The position numbers were made by a program, and so were the translations under genes. A stretch of 20,734 nt of DNA from JABABD01 sp965530995 (lineage in GTDB: Bacteria; Bacteroidota; Bacteroidia; Flavobacteriales; Flavobacteriaceae), in the NCBI GenBank assembly GCA_965530995.1, contig CBESOB010000022.1:1-20734 (forward strand). The letters are read 5' to 3'. This document shows, piece after piece, positions 7,592 through 16,437 of this stretch (positions within the stretch are counted from its first letter, which is position 1; each line of letters opens with the position of its first letter). The notes beneath the pieces were generated by a model. The model did no database searches and had not been told where the DNA came from. It worked only from the letters and a program-made list of their open reading frames with translations.

Positions 7592-7597
7592 CCTATT

Positions 7598-8551
7598 ATG
7601 AAAGTAAAAGATCATTTACAAAACAGTAAGAAAGCCATTTTTTCCTTTGAGATCCTTCCACCTCTTAAAGGGCAGAATATCCAGTCGATTTTCGATAATA
7701 TCGACCCTTTAATGGAGTTCAAGCCTCCATTCATTGATGTGACCTACCATCGAGAGGAATATGTGTATAAGGAACTGGATAATGGTCTTATTCAAAAGAA
7801 GATCGTGCGCAAACGTCCTGGAACAGTTGGGATATGTTCAGCGATACAAAACAAGTACCAAGTGGATGCAGTGCCTCATATTTTGTGTGGTGGTTTTGAT
7901 AAGGAGGATACAGAAAATTTCTTGATCGATCTAGATTTTTTGGGCATTGATAATGTGATGGCCTTGCGAGGCGATGCAGTAAAATCTGAAGTCTATTTCA
8001 AACCTGAGAAAGACGGTTATAATTTTGCAAGTGATTTGGTAAAACAAATAGTGGAATTGAATAACGGAAATTATCTCGATGAAGACCTTCAAAATACAAG
8101 TCAAACAGATTTTTGTATCGGAGTAGCCGGTTATCCAGAGAAGCACGCTGAGGCTCCAAGTCTAGATAGTGACATTCATTTCCTGAAAAAGAAAATCGAA
8201 GCTGGAGCGACGTATATCGTCACCCAAATGTTCTACGATAATGCCAAATATTTTGAATTCGTTGAGAAGTGCAGGAGCACGGGTATAACCGTACCCATTA
8301 TTCCGGGATTGAAACCTATAGCCACTAAAAAACAACTCAACCTTATACCCCATCGCTTTAATGCGAATATTCCTGATGACCTAATTATGGCAGTTGTAAA
8401 AAGCAAGGATAACGAAGCCGTAAAACAAATTGGTATAGAATGGTCCGTCAATCAATGCAAAGAATTGATAAAAAGTGGAGTCCCCGTATTGCATTTTTAC
8501 TCCATGGGTAATTCATCTAACATCAAGGCTATCGCCTCAAAACTATTCTAA
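7598..8551 (+). CDS. metF: 5,10-methylenetetrahydrofolate reductase
   Basis: FAD enzyme that reduces 5,10-methylene-THF to 5-methyl-THF, the methyl donor for the MetH pair encoded just upstream. The 317 residues form a single TIM barrel of normal bacterial length. Visible hallmarks are E18 in SFEILPP (counterpart of the E. coli catalytic Glu28), HREEY near 51-55, the ALRGD loop with D126, and the AGYPEKH-type folate/FAD segment near residues 176-182. The start is set by the usual flavobacterial N-terminus MKVKDHL. The gene is separated from metH by a 205-base repeat-filled gap, so it may be transcribed apart from it. Confidence 0.95.
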   Translation: MKVKDHLQNSKKAIFSFEILPPLKGQNIQSIFDNIDPLMEFKPPFIDVTYHREEYVYKELDNGLIQKKIVRKRPGTVGICSAIQNKYQVDAVPHILCGGFDKEDTENFLIDLDFLGIDNVMALRGDAVKSEVYFKPEKDGYNFASDLVKQIVELNNGNYLDEDLQNTSQTDFCIGVAGYPEKHAEAPSLDSDIHFLKKKIEAGATYIVTQMFYDNAKYFEFVEKCRSTGITVPIIPGLKPIATKKQLNLIPHRFNANIPDDLIMAVVKSKDNEAVKQIGIEWSVNQCKELIKSGVPVLHFYSMGNSSNIKAIASKLF

Positions 8552-8560
8552 TAAAAAGGC

Positions 8561-8568
8561 TACATTTG
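8561..8568 (+). promoter_or_regulatory. flavobacterial -7 promoter box of the PagL-like gene
   Basis: TACATTTG is an exact match to the Bacteroidota -7 consensus TAnnTTTG and lies 16 bases before the start codon of the next gene. This predicts a very short untranslated leader. No convincing TTG -33 box was seen at the expected distance upstream. Confidence 0.45.
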
Positions 8569-8584
8569 CGTTGATTGATATGCA

Positions 8585-9679
8585 ATGAAGAATCTGTTAA
8601 CCTACATTTTCGTGGTCGTTTCCACAATTTCTTTTGCTCAAGAGGACCCGAAACTGTTTTCCTTGGATGCCAATTTTTATTATGGAACCATACTCGAGCA
8701 TAACCCTGACATTTCTCACCTTATTACTGGCCATCCTAATGGCGTGATATTGAGCTACAGCAGAAAAACATTTGGACATGCCTCATGGGAAAGCAGATAT
8801 AATTATCCGGACTGGGGTTTTTCATTCGTTTATCAAAATATGAAAAACGAGTTTCTCGGTGATAATTATGGCCTATATGCACACTACAATTTTTATTTCT
8901 TGAAACGACACCTTATGTTCCGTATTGGTCAAGGAATAGCATATACAACTAACCCATATGATAAGGAGGAAAATTTCAGAAATAATGCATATGGGTCTGA
9001 TTTGCTGAGTACTACTTATGTCATGTTGAATTACAAGAAGGAGAACATCTTTAAAGGGTTTGGTTTGCAAGCGGGAATCTCGATTATTCACAATAGCAAT
9101 GCAAATGTTAGGGCGCCTAATACCTCAACGAATATATTCGCTTTCAATTTAGGCGCTAATTACTCACTGGAGTATGAAAACGAACCGGAATACATAGCTT
9201 CAACAGAAGATAGGAAATACACTGAAAAAATTAAATATAACGTCGCCCTTCGAAGCGGTATCAATGAGAGTGATATCATTGGTATGGGGCAATACCCATT
9301 CCTGATCGTTTCTGCATATGCGGATAAGCGTTTGAATAGGAAAAGTGCTATTCAAGTAGGCGCTGATATTTTTTTCTCAAAATTCTTGAAGGAGTTGATA
9401 TATTTTAATTCGGTTGCTTTTCCAGAATTCAATGTATCCGGTGATGAAGACTGGAAACGTGTGGGTGTTTTTGTTGGTCATGAATTATTCATTAATAAAA
9501 TGTCGGTTGAAATGCAGTTAGGGTATTATATATATTATCCATATGATTTTGAAGGACGTGTATATAATAGGATTGGGTTGAAACGGTATTTTGGAGAAAA
9601 GTTGTTTGGTGCCATTACCTTGAAATCGCATGGTGCCAAAGCTGAAGCTGTTGAATTTGGAATAGGGATGAGATTATAG
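8585..9679 (+). CDS. acyloxyacyl hydrolase / PagL-like lipid A deacylase
   Basis: Predicted outer-membrane beta-barrel enzyme that removes an ester-linked acyl chain from lipid A. A Sec signal peptide spans residues 1-18, with likely cleavage SFA|QED. Alternating hydrophobic strands rich in Tyr/Phe follow, and the C-terminus (IGMRL) suits a barrel. The PagL catalytic motif is visible as H169-N-S171-N172-A (family pattern HxSNA, His/Ser pair). At 364 residues it is about twice the length of Pseudomonas PagL; longer versions are usual in Bacteroidota. It has its own -7 box and is followed after two bases by a lipoprotein gene, so the two probably form a bicistronic unit. Substrate is inferred from family only. 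Confidence 0.72.
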   Translation: MKNLLTYIFVVVSTISFAQEDPKLFSLDANFYYGTILEHNPDISHLITGHPNGVILSYSRKTFGHASWESRYNYPDWGFSFVYQNMKNEFLGDNYGLYAHYNFYFLKRHLMFRIGQGIAYTTNPYDKEENFRNNAYGSDLLSTTYVMLNYKKENIFKGFGLQAGISIIHNSNANVRAPNTSTNIFAFNLGANYSLEYENEPEYIASTEDRKYTEKIKYNVALRSGINESDIIGMGQYPFLIVSAYADKRLNRKSAIQVGADIFFSKFLKELIYFNSVAFPEFNVSGDEDWKRVGVFVGHELFINKMSVEMQLGYYIYYPYDFEGRVYNRIGLKRYFGEKLFGAITLKSHGAKAEAVEFGIGMRL

Positions 9680-9681
9680 TT

Positions 9682-10434
9682 ATGAAGAAATTTTATTGTA
9701 TAACGGTCATGATCATGTTACTTGCCTGCAACGGTGAGAATGTCCCTGATTGTTTCCAGAATGCCGGTAGTATTGTCCAACAAGAATTCACTGTAGATTC
9801 CTTTGATAAGATTACGGTTTTTGAACGCATAGAACTTATAGTCAAGGAAGATGCCGATCAAAAGGTAGTTGTTGAAACGGGTGAATACTTATTGAATGAT
9901 ATAAAGGTATACGTTGAGGATGGACGACTGATCATGATGAACGATAATGGCTGTAATTTATCACGGGATTATGGAATCACTAAAGTGTTTGTCAGTTCGC
10001 CAAACCTTACAGAGATCAGGAACAGTTCTGGCTTAACCGTCAGTAGTGATGGAATATTGAATTATGACGATATATTATTAAGGTCCGATGAATTTGGTGT
10101 TGAGGAGGGTTTTTATCATAGCGATGGTGACTTTAACCTTCAAGTAAATAGTGAATCTATTGTTATAGTAACAAATAATCTGACTAATATTTTTATGTCA
10201 GGATCTGTAGAAAATATAAATATTGGTTTCTTTTCAGGTAGTGGGCGTTTTGAAGGTAGCGATTTAATTGCGGAAAATGTCACCATATTTCATAGGGGGA
10301 GCAATGATATGATCATCAACCCGCAGCAATCATTAACGGGCGAGATACGAAGCAATGGCGATGTTATTTCAATTAATCGACCTCCTGTAATCGCTGTTGA
10401 AGAGTTTTATACAGGACGACTCATATTCAATTGA
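9682..10434 (+). CDS. DUF2807 (head GIN domain) lipoprotein
   Basis: A 250-residue exported protein of unknown function. A type II signal peptide ends in the lipobox LLAC, with C16 as the lipidation site. The rest (about 38-235) is made of repeating short beta strands with the pattern of the DUF2807 'putative auto-transporter adhesin, head GIN' right-handed beta-helix family: FDKITVFERIELIV, NSSGLTVSSDG, GSVENINI, GSGRFEG. Start two bases after the PagL-like stop, so probably coupled to it. It could be a periplasmic or outer-membrane accessory of the deacylase, but that is only inferred from adjacency. No catalytic residues are apparent. Confidence 0.75.
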   Translation: MKKFYCITVMIMLLACNGENVPDCFQNAGSIVQQEFTVDSFDKITVFERIELIVKEDADQKVVVETGEYLLNDIKVYVEDGRLIMMNDNGCNLSRDYGITKVFVSSPNLTEIRNSSGLTVSSDGILNYDDILLRSDEFGVEEGFYHSDGDFNLQVNSESIVIVTNNLTNIFMSGSVENINIGFFSGSGRFEGSDLIAENVTIFHRGSNDMIINPQQSLTGEIRSNGDVISINRPPVIAVEEFYTGRLIFN

Positions 10435-10467
10435 AAAGCCCAAACCTCAATTGGAGATTTGGACTTT
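10435..10467. terminator. hairpin at the convergent gene junction
   Basis: Immediately after the DUF2807 stop, 10435-10448 pairs with 10454-10467 (12 of 14 positions, two C-A mismatches) around a 5-base loop. The A-rich start and T-rich end let it act on both strands, suiting the convergent arrangement with the ompA-like gene. The following T-tract is poor. Confidence 0.5.
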
Positions 10468-10468
10468 C

Positions 10469-10498
10469 TTGAATTAATTGGTTAGTTAGTTAATTCAA
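10469..10498. repeat. second inverted repeat at the convergent junction
   Basis: TTGAATTAA (10469-10477) and TTAATTCAA (10490-10498) form a perfect 9-bp AT-only stem with a 12-base loop containing GTTAGTTAG. It ends two bases before the complement of the ompA-like stop codon, so it may belong to that gene's 3' end. Confidence 0.4.
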
Positions 10499-10499
10499 T

Positions 10500-12413
10500 T
10501 TATTGCGAATTCGGTCCACCACTTATAATGATGAATTCCGAACGTCTATTCATTTGGTGTTCTTCCTCACTGCATTTAGATCCACAATCATAGATCGGTT
10601 CATTCTCACCTTTCCCTGTTCCAGAGATCCTTGAATCGGTAATACCTTTAGAAATAACATATTGAACCGTGGTTTTTGCTCGTCTATCTGAGAGCCTTTC
10701 ATTATAAATAGTATTACCTCTGCTATCGGTATGTGAGGTTGCATTTATGACAAGACCTGGATATTTATTCATGATCTGAACCAATTTATCCAATTCAAAG
10801 GCTGCTTGCGCTGTGATGTTCGATGCGTCAAAATCAAAATAAATAGGGTTCAAAAGAATTCGATCTTCAACAATTAACTTTTCGATTGGATTTAATGCAA
10901 GACTCACGGTCATTTCTTCCTCAGAAGTTCCTGCAATGACAGTTTTATTACTTTCATAGTCATCCATTACGACTTCCAAATTGGTATCCATATCGCATTC
11001 AATTATAAACGCCACGTTTCCATCGGCATCCGAAACCTTGGATGAAATTATATTATTCTGGCCATCCAATAGTGTTGCCGTTGCTCCTGCAAGAGGCGCG
11101 CCTGATTTGTTATCTGTAATAGTTCCTGTTACCAAGACATCACATAGTGGTTGTAATTTTTTAATGGCATAAATGTCATCACTACCTTTTCCGCCAAATC
11201 TATTGGAGGAAACAAAACCTTGTTCCGATTCTTCATTGATGGTAAAGGCGAAATCATCGGCAGCACTGTTTATAGGGATTCCTATATTCCTAACTGGGGT
11301 GTATTTACCATCCACTACCCTAGTGTGATACACATCAAGGCCTCCTAGGCCTAGAGGGCCATTGGATGAAAAATACAGGGTGTTGTTCTCGCTGATATAA
11401 GGAAACATTTCTTGGGCTTCCGTATTGATTTTCTGTCCTAGATTCTCGGGTTTACCAATCGAGCCATCGCTAGCCACTTCTGCCTTGTAAATATCAAATA
11501 GGCCATATCCACTAGGCATATCTGAAGCAAAGTACAAAGTTTTCCCATCATGACTTAAAGAAGGGTTCTTGATTGAGTACGAAGCGCTATTAATTGAAAG
11601 TGCTTCAACATTTCCCCATGCACCGCTTTCTTTTTTGGCTTTGAAAAGTTGTAAAACACTAAATTTATTTTTAGAGTCGGGGTCCTTCTCATATTGATTT
11701 TCAAAATAACTTTCACGAGAAAAGTACATGGTCTTGCCATCTGGACTGAATGTTGCGAGACCTTCATGATATTTAGTATTTATACTATTTTCGAGTAAAT
11801 ACGTCGAACTAAAATTTCCATCATCATTCATGGTAACAGAATACATATCAAGAAATGGTTCTTCATTCCATCCATAGGTTTTTCTCCCAGTATTCCTTGC
11901 GGATGCAAAAAATAGCTCGTTAGCATTCACAGACCCACCAAAATCGGAAAATTCGGTATTAAAATCCAAATTTTGAATATTGAACTTTTTACCTTTCTCC
12001 AAGATCCTGGGTAGATAATCCGGATGTTCCCTAAACGCTGCGGCTCGAATATCTCCAGGGCGCATGTCTACGAATTTCTTCATCCATTCATTAGATTCCT
12101 CATACTTTCCATTGGCCTTTAACATTTGGGAATATTTATATGCCATTTCCGGGTCTTCAGAAGTCTCTAAAGCTTTGGCATACCATTTTTCGGCGTCTTC
12201 CGTATTGAAAATATTATAATACGATTCGGCAAGCCTTGAATATACATAGGTGTCTCCATCTCCGTTATCGGCTATTTTGGCATATGCCTCCGCTGCTTCT
12301 ACAAATTCGAATCTATCATAATGCTTATCAGCTTTTTTTGTAGTTTTATTTTGAGCAGTTAAGCATGAACTACTAATAAAAAGTAATGTTAATTGTATTA
12401 TTATTTTTTTCAT
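10500..12413 (-). CDS. PorE-like OmpA-family protein (TPR, beta-propeller, CRD, OmpA_C) of a T9SS trio
   Basis: Predicted periplasmic or outer-membrane-associated protein that ties a type IX secretion or surface-attachment complex to peptidoglycan. Over 637 residues: signal peptide (1-20, cleavage LTA|Q), TPR-like helices (about 25-140), PD40/WD40-type beta-propeller (about 145-415, repeated SPDGKTMYFS and SHDGKTLYFAS motifs), carboxypeptidase-regulatory-like sandwich (about 424-508), and a C-terminal OmpA domain (about 515-632). In the last, D563 and R578 are the diaminopimelate-binding pair at the canonical 15-residue spacing. This is the layout of Porphyromonas PorE. It is last in a minus-strand trio, 20 bases after the PorP/SprF gene. 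A Cys at 17 lies in SSSC, a poor lipobox, so lipidation is doubtful. Flavobacteria carry several paralogues, so it need not be the core PorE. Confidence 0.85.
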   Translation of the reverse strand: MKKIIIQLTLLFISSSCLTAQNKTTKKADKHYDRFEFVEAAEAYAKIADNGDGDTYVYSRLAESYYNIFNTEDAEKWYAKALETSEDPEMAYKYSQMLKANGKYEESNEWMKKFVDMRPGDIRAAAFREHPDYLPRILEKGKKFNIQNLDFNTEFSDFGGSVNANELFFASARNTGRKTYGWNEEPFLDMYSVTMNDDGNFSSTYLLENSINTKYHEGLATFSPDGKTMYFSRESYFENQYEKDPDSKNKFSVLQLFKAKKESGAWGNVEALSINSASYSIKNPSLSHDGKTLYFASDMPSGYGLFDIYKAEVASDGSIGKPENLGQKINTEAQEMFPYISENNTLYFSSNGPLGLGGLDVYHTRVVDGKYTPVRNIGIPINSAADDFAFTINEESEQGFVSSNRFGGKGSDDIYAIKKLQPLCDVLVTGTITDNKSGAPLAGATATLLDGQNNIISSKVSDADGNVAFIIECDMDTNLEVVMDDYESNKTVIAGTSEEEMTVSLALNPIEKLIVEDRILLNPIYFDFDASNITAQAAFELDKLVQIMNKYPGLVINATSHTDSRGNTIYNERLSDRRAKTTVQYVISKGITDSRISGTGKGENEPIYDCGSKCSEEEHQMNRRSEFIIISGGPNSQ

Positions 12414-12433
12414 GATCGTGTTAGCTTAACTGG

Positions 12434-13363
12434 TTAAAAGAATCTAGGTGAGCGTGATATTCTCTTTGGAAGATTTAAATCGAATAATAGCATGAATTCA
12501 TGTGAAGCTGGCGCGAAAGCCTTAATTTCTGATGTAATGCTATCGTAAGCATACCCAATTCTCAAACTGGGAGTGATCGCAAAATTGACGAGCCCAGAAA
12601 AAGAATCATCTAATCTATAAGAGGCTCCAACTTCAAATTTCTCAAAAAACAAGGCGTTAAGATTCAGGTCAAAAGACGTAGGAGAACTGAAGGACGACTT
12701 CACAAGAAACGAAGGTTTCAATTTAGTATTTGGAGATAGGTCAAACACATAGCCTCCAGTTAAAAAATAATGAGAGGACTCAGATCCTATTTTGGTGCCA
12801 TTGCTGTCTATATGAACAGAACTTAAAATATTTGGTACCGAAGCAGCTAAATAATATGTATCGGAGTGATAAAATACGCCTGCACCAATATTAGGTGTTG
12901 TAGAGTTTATGTTTTCGCTAAAAAACACATCGTTAGGATCTATAAGGTCCAAATTCGCTAATCCTATATCGTGGAATGTTGCGCCAGCTTTTAATCCAAA
13001 AGACAATTTGTGTTCGCCTTCTAGATCAAGGGTATACGAGAAATCAGCATAAATGTTGGTTTCCTTCACTGGTCCTATTTCGTCTGAAATAGCAGAAAGT
13101 CCTAGTCCTACTTTATCACTCACTGGTGCATGACCGAAAAATGTTCCGGTATTAGGAGCGCCATCAAAGCCACTCCATTGTTGTCGATAGAGCAATCCAA
13201 ATGATAGATTTTCCTTTGATCCAGCATACGCCGGATTAATGACACTCATATTATACATGTATTGCGTATACTGTGGATCTTGTTGAGCGCTAATATCGAA
13301 GGCTAAAAGCAAAGTGATACTGATTATATATAAACTTTTCATTTTTTTAGTTTGTTTGGTCAT
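12434..13363 (-). CDS. PorP/SprF family type IX secretion outer-membrane protein
   Basis: A 309-residue outer-membrane beta-barrel of the PorP/SprF family. SprF in Flavobacterium johnsoniae is needed to deliver the adhesin SprB to the surface; by analogy this protein should serve the 961-aa product encoded just upstream. A signal peptide ends near ISA|QQD, followed by the family signature QQDPQYTQYMYNMSVINPAYAGS, then barrel strands to a C-terminal RSPRFF. The ATG at 13363 lies six bases after the adhesin stop. An in-frame ATG at 13342 gives the more family-like N-terminus MKSLYIISITLLL, and either start leaves a working signal peptide. It is 20 bases upstream of the ompA-like gene, completing a compact operon. 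Confidence 0.9.
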   Translation of the reverse strand: MTKQTKKMKSLYIISITLLLAFDISAQQDPQYTQYMYNMSVINPAYAGSKENLSFGLLYRQQWSGFDGAPNTGTFFGHAPVSDKVGLGLSAISDEIGPVKETNIYADFSYTLDLEGEHKLSFGLKAGATFHDIGLANLDLIDPNDVFFSENINSTTPNIGAGVFYHSDTYYLAASVPNILSSVHIDSNGTKIGSESSHYFLTGGYVFDLSPNTKLKPSFLVKSSFSSPTSFDLNLNALFFEKFEVGASYRLDDSFSGLVNFAITPSLRIGYAYDSITSEIKAFAPASHEFMLLFDLNLPKRISRSPRFF

Positions 13364-13369
13364 TGGGAT

Positions 13370-16255
13370 TTATTTATTGATGTATATCCAAGAACTTCTT
13401 TGCAACCCTTCGCGATATCGCATGATATAGAAGTAAGTGCCAACAGGCAGCTCACTTCCATCTTTTGATTGACCGCGCCATTCATTCGAATAGTTCTTTT
13501 TTGAATAGACCAAAATTCCGTTTCTATTATAGATCTTTATATCGCTCACCTCGTAATCAGCAAGATCAAAACTATCGTTAAGACCATCATTATTCGGTGA
13601 TATACCTTGTGGAAATACACAATTAGTCACTATGAGGTCGAAAGATGTCAAATCATAACAGTTAACACTAGTGTCTTTTTGAGCTCGGGCATAAATCGTT
13701 TGCGGATTGGAAACATTTGTAAATGCATTGGCGGCTGAAATTACATTTTCATTGTTATCTGCATCTGCAAGGGATTGGAAATAAAACACACTATAGCCAG
13801 TAATGCCGGATAAGATCGTGCTGTCGAGTTCTGTTAAGTCGAAAGAGGTAAAACCATCTGTATTATCTTCACATTCTTCAAAATCATCGGGTTGCATAAT
13901 AGAAACGTTTTCTGAGACAACTTCTATCGTGACCTCATCGGTGATTGTTTCAAGGCTTCCATCACAAACATTATAAGCAACAGATGCTGTATACGTCGTT
14001 GTTTGTTCTGGAGTTACAGTGATAGTTTCAGAATTCCCTAATGAGATATCTCCTTCAAACCATTCAAACACATAATTTGCCGATCCTCCAGGTGCAAATC
14101 TCCAGAATTCATTGGTTGCAGACCAAGGCCCCGTATTTCTGTCCGGTGGTGTAAATCCAATGGTTCCGTCACTATTTTGTACCCCGATAACTGCATTACC
14201 ACTATTCCAAGAGGTACATGTAGGTTTGTCGAAAATATTAACATCCACATTATTTGAAGATTCATAAAGTATGATCTGCTGTGATGATTCAAGATCATTG
14301 CAACTGAACTGACAGGTATTGATAAAATTGATAACGAATTGTCGGGCTGGGGCACTACCTAATACGTAATATTCAATATTACCGCAAACACTAGGGTCTA
14401 TATCATGATATGCGCCATAAATGGCATTGAGTGGTAAACTTGGACTTGGTACTGACGCGCTGAATGACCATGGACAGAATTGTCCAGCCAGGGCCACATC
14501 GAATGTTAGCAAGCCATTGGCACCAATAAGCAACTGGTCATAAGTGTTGCCAAAAAAGCAAAAGTCAAAAGTCATATCAATTGGTTGAGACCATCTGTCG
14601 TCTATATCTATCCCACTCGGAGTCCCGCTAGAAAGCGGTGGCGTTGGACAGGCATCCAAGGCGTTAACTTCATAAACACTAGTATCTGTACCAACTGACA
14701 TGAATGAAGCTGTGAGATCCGTACTCGGGTTTTCACAATCAACCATAGCATCTTCACCTGCATAAACAATAGAACAGGCATTAGGTGGCGGAGGACATAG
14801 AAATGTTAATGGAGAACTAGTTACAATACAATTGGCGTCATCTGTGTTTGCAACCGTAATTATGACCTCTGTGCTGGCAGGATATGGTCCGAAGGTCAAT
14901 ATTCCTGTCGCAGAAGTTGCCTGATCATCACTACCTTGGTCATCGGAAACAGTTATTGATGTTGCTGACCCCAAATCAGTGATATCCACATCTACCGTAA
15001 ATTCTCCAGTAAGCTCACATTCACCGTTAATTGCAAAATCAACAGTTTGCGGCGTACAGGTCTGGCACCATACGTCAAAATCCCATTCTATAAAACCATT
15101 CGACTCACAACTAATAGAGCCATCTGATTGAATAATGACGGTAAGGGCATCACCAGTTGATGTATACATTAGCCCAGTGAGATCTCCTCCATTACCATAA
15201 GGTGTAGCGGCATTAAGATCCGTCACACCGTCAGAGTCCAGGATTATGACCTCATCAAAATTATTCTCAACCTGCCCTGCGTTAAAACGTATATTCAAAG
15301 GAAAACCACTAGAACTGGTAAAATTGAATTGCATTGTATCGTTACTAATGTAACAATATGTCGTGTTTACAGCTCCTGCATCACAATCTACTATTACATT
15401 AGGGTCGTCTCTTGTCGTAAAACTCTCTTCAACACATCCAGTGGCATCTCCTGAGGAACCGTAGGGCGTAATCGTCACGTAATAGGTGGTGGCAAAGGCA
15501 AGTGTTCCAGGGTCCAAAGTTAGTGTGTTACCAACATCAATATTATTGGCAACATCTGTTCCTCCAGAGGTACTTCCTATGGTAATCTTATACCCTATAG
15601 GGAAATTTGTCGCGGGGCTCCAAGTAAGTACTTCGCTTTCATTTACATCTGTTGCACCATTTATTGGGTTAGTCAGAACAGAGTCGCAATTAGGCGGTGT
15701 GACCATTGTTGAAACTAGTAATGGTTGTTGTATGCAAAAGCCCCATTGCCAGCCATCGGCATCATCGTAGGCAAATCGATATTTAAAACCACTTAATTGT
15801 GTGGCCGAGAAACTACCAATATCCAATCCTGCTTCATACGCCTGCATATTGGTGCAATTTGCATAATCCGATCCTGAACCATTACCCGTAAAATCGAAAA
15901 TAGATGTCCACGCGGAAGTATCTGCATCCCAATAGTCAAGGTCTAAAGTGCCACCTATATCCCTGTGATTATAGATTCCGGAGAACAGTAAGAGTGTTTC
16001 ACTGGCATTAAAAGCAGGGGTTAGGTCTATAATTTGCGAGTCTGCTGTAATATCATCATCAGAAGTACTTCCAGCACCGTCGTCATCAAAGGTAAACGCA
16101 TCGCTAGCCGTTGGGTCATTCAATAAACCTGCAGTATTATATGTGCCACTTATTGCCCAATTTGTATTCGGCCAGTTGGCTGGTTCATTTAACACCTGTG
16201 AAAAAATACAGGTAGCACTGAACGACATTATGATCAATAATGTAATTTTTTTCAT
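13370..16255 (-). CDS. large T9SS-exported surface protein with type B sorting domain
   Basis: A 961-residue multidomain secreted protein, probably an adhesin. After a Sec signal (1-19) come a beta-rich domain (about 25-180), a fibronectin-III-like module (about 187-281), a CUB-like segment (about 290-398), a small Ig-like region (about 402-486), a nidogen-like domain (about 530-720, VGTDTSVYEV and IYGAYHDIDPS), an Ig/PKD-like module (about 722-780), a module of the type repeated in flavobacterial adhesins (about 787-877), and the gliding-motility C-terminal / CHU_C type B sorting domain (878-961, FPQGISPNNDGLNDSF). It is Asp/Ser/Thr-rich with about 26 cysteines, suggesting disulfides. No protease or glycosidase motif is evident. 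It is first in the operon with its PorP/SprF and OmpA partners. Domain names other than the C-terminal one are tentative. Confidence 0.85.
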   Translation of the reverse strand: MKKITLLIIMSFSATCIFSQVLNEPANWPNTNWAISGTYNTAGLLNDPTASDAFTFDDDGAGSTSDDDITADSQIIDLTPAFNASETLLLFSGIYNHRDIGGTLDLDYWDADTSAWTSIFDFTGNGSGSDYANCTNMQAYEAGLDIGSFSATQLSGFKYRFAYDDADGWQWGFCIQQPLLVSTMVTPPNCDSVLTNPINGATDVNESEVLTWSPATNFPIGYKITIGSTSGGTDVANNIDVGNTLTLDPGTLAFATTYYVTITPYGSSGDATGCVEESFTTRDDPNVIVDCDAGAVNTTYCYISNDTMQFNFTSSSGFPLNIRFNAGQVENNFDEVIILDSDGVTDLNAATPYGNGGDLTGLMYTSTGDALTVIIQSDGSISCESNGFIEWDFDVWCQTCTPQTVDFAINGECELTGEFTVDVDITDLGSATSITVSDDQGSDDQATSATGILTFGPYPASTEVIITVANTDDANCIVTSSPLTFLCPPPPNACSIVYAGEDAMVDCENPSTDLTASFMSVGTDTSVYEVNALDACPTPPLSSGTPSGIDIDDRWSQPIDMTFDFCFFGNTYDQLLIGANGLLTFDVALAGQFCPWSFSASVPSPSLPLNAIYGAYHDIDPSVCGNIEYYVLGSAPARQFVINFINTCQFSCNDLESSQQIILYESSNNVDVNIFDKPTCTSWNSGNAVIGVQNSDGTIGFTPPDRNTGPWSATNEFWRFAPGGSANYVFEWFEGDISLGNSETITVTPEQTTTYTASVAYNVCDGSLETITDEVTIEVVSENVSIMQPDDFEECEDNTDGFTSFDLTELDSTILSGITGYSVFYFQSLADADNNENVISAANAFTNVSNPQTIYARAQKDTSVNCYDLTSFDLIVTNCVFPQGISPNNDGLNDSFDLADYEVSDIKIYNRNGILVYSKKNYSNEWRGQSKDGSELPVGTYFYIMRYREGLQRSSWIYINK

Positions 16256-16383
16256 TAGTTGTAGTTAGAGTTTCAGACTAGTATTTTAAAAACTTGAAGT
16301 AGCGAAAGTTTTTATAGATAGGGAGATACAATTTAACTAAAAAAGTGAGAGTAGAGCGAATTATTATCCTTCTATTGATAAAA

Positions 16384-16415
16384 AACACTATTCATCGGCC
16401 AATGGTTTTGGTGTT
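16384..16415 (-). terminator. weak candidate gldA terminator
   Basis: On the minus strand, AACAC (16415-16411) and GTGTT (16388-16384) can pair around a 22-base loop holding a small CAT/ATG stem. A run of six Ts follows (16385-16380). It lies 23 bases past the gldA stop. The long loop makes it marginal. The rest of the 182-base gap down to the adhesin start shows no clear -33/-7 promoter. Confidence 0.3.
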
Positions 16416-16437
16416 ATTTTGACTCGATTATCAAATA

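Noticed and set aside
14038..14355. 105-codon open frame on the minus strand inside the surface-protein gene
   Set aside because: It lies in a shifted frame within the nidogen-like region of the real gene and shows no protein-like pattern of its own.
15486..15770. 94-codon open frame on the plus strand inside the surface-protein gene
   Set aside because: It is antisense to well-conserved coding sequence, has no recognisable domain, and fits a chance open frame opposite a low-stop Thr/Ser-rich gene.
10500..16255. Mobile or horizontally acquired island carrying the T9SS trio
   Set aside because: No integrase, transposase, tRNA, direct repeats or abrupt base-composition change were seen at either edge; the trio is normal core-type content in this family.
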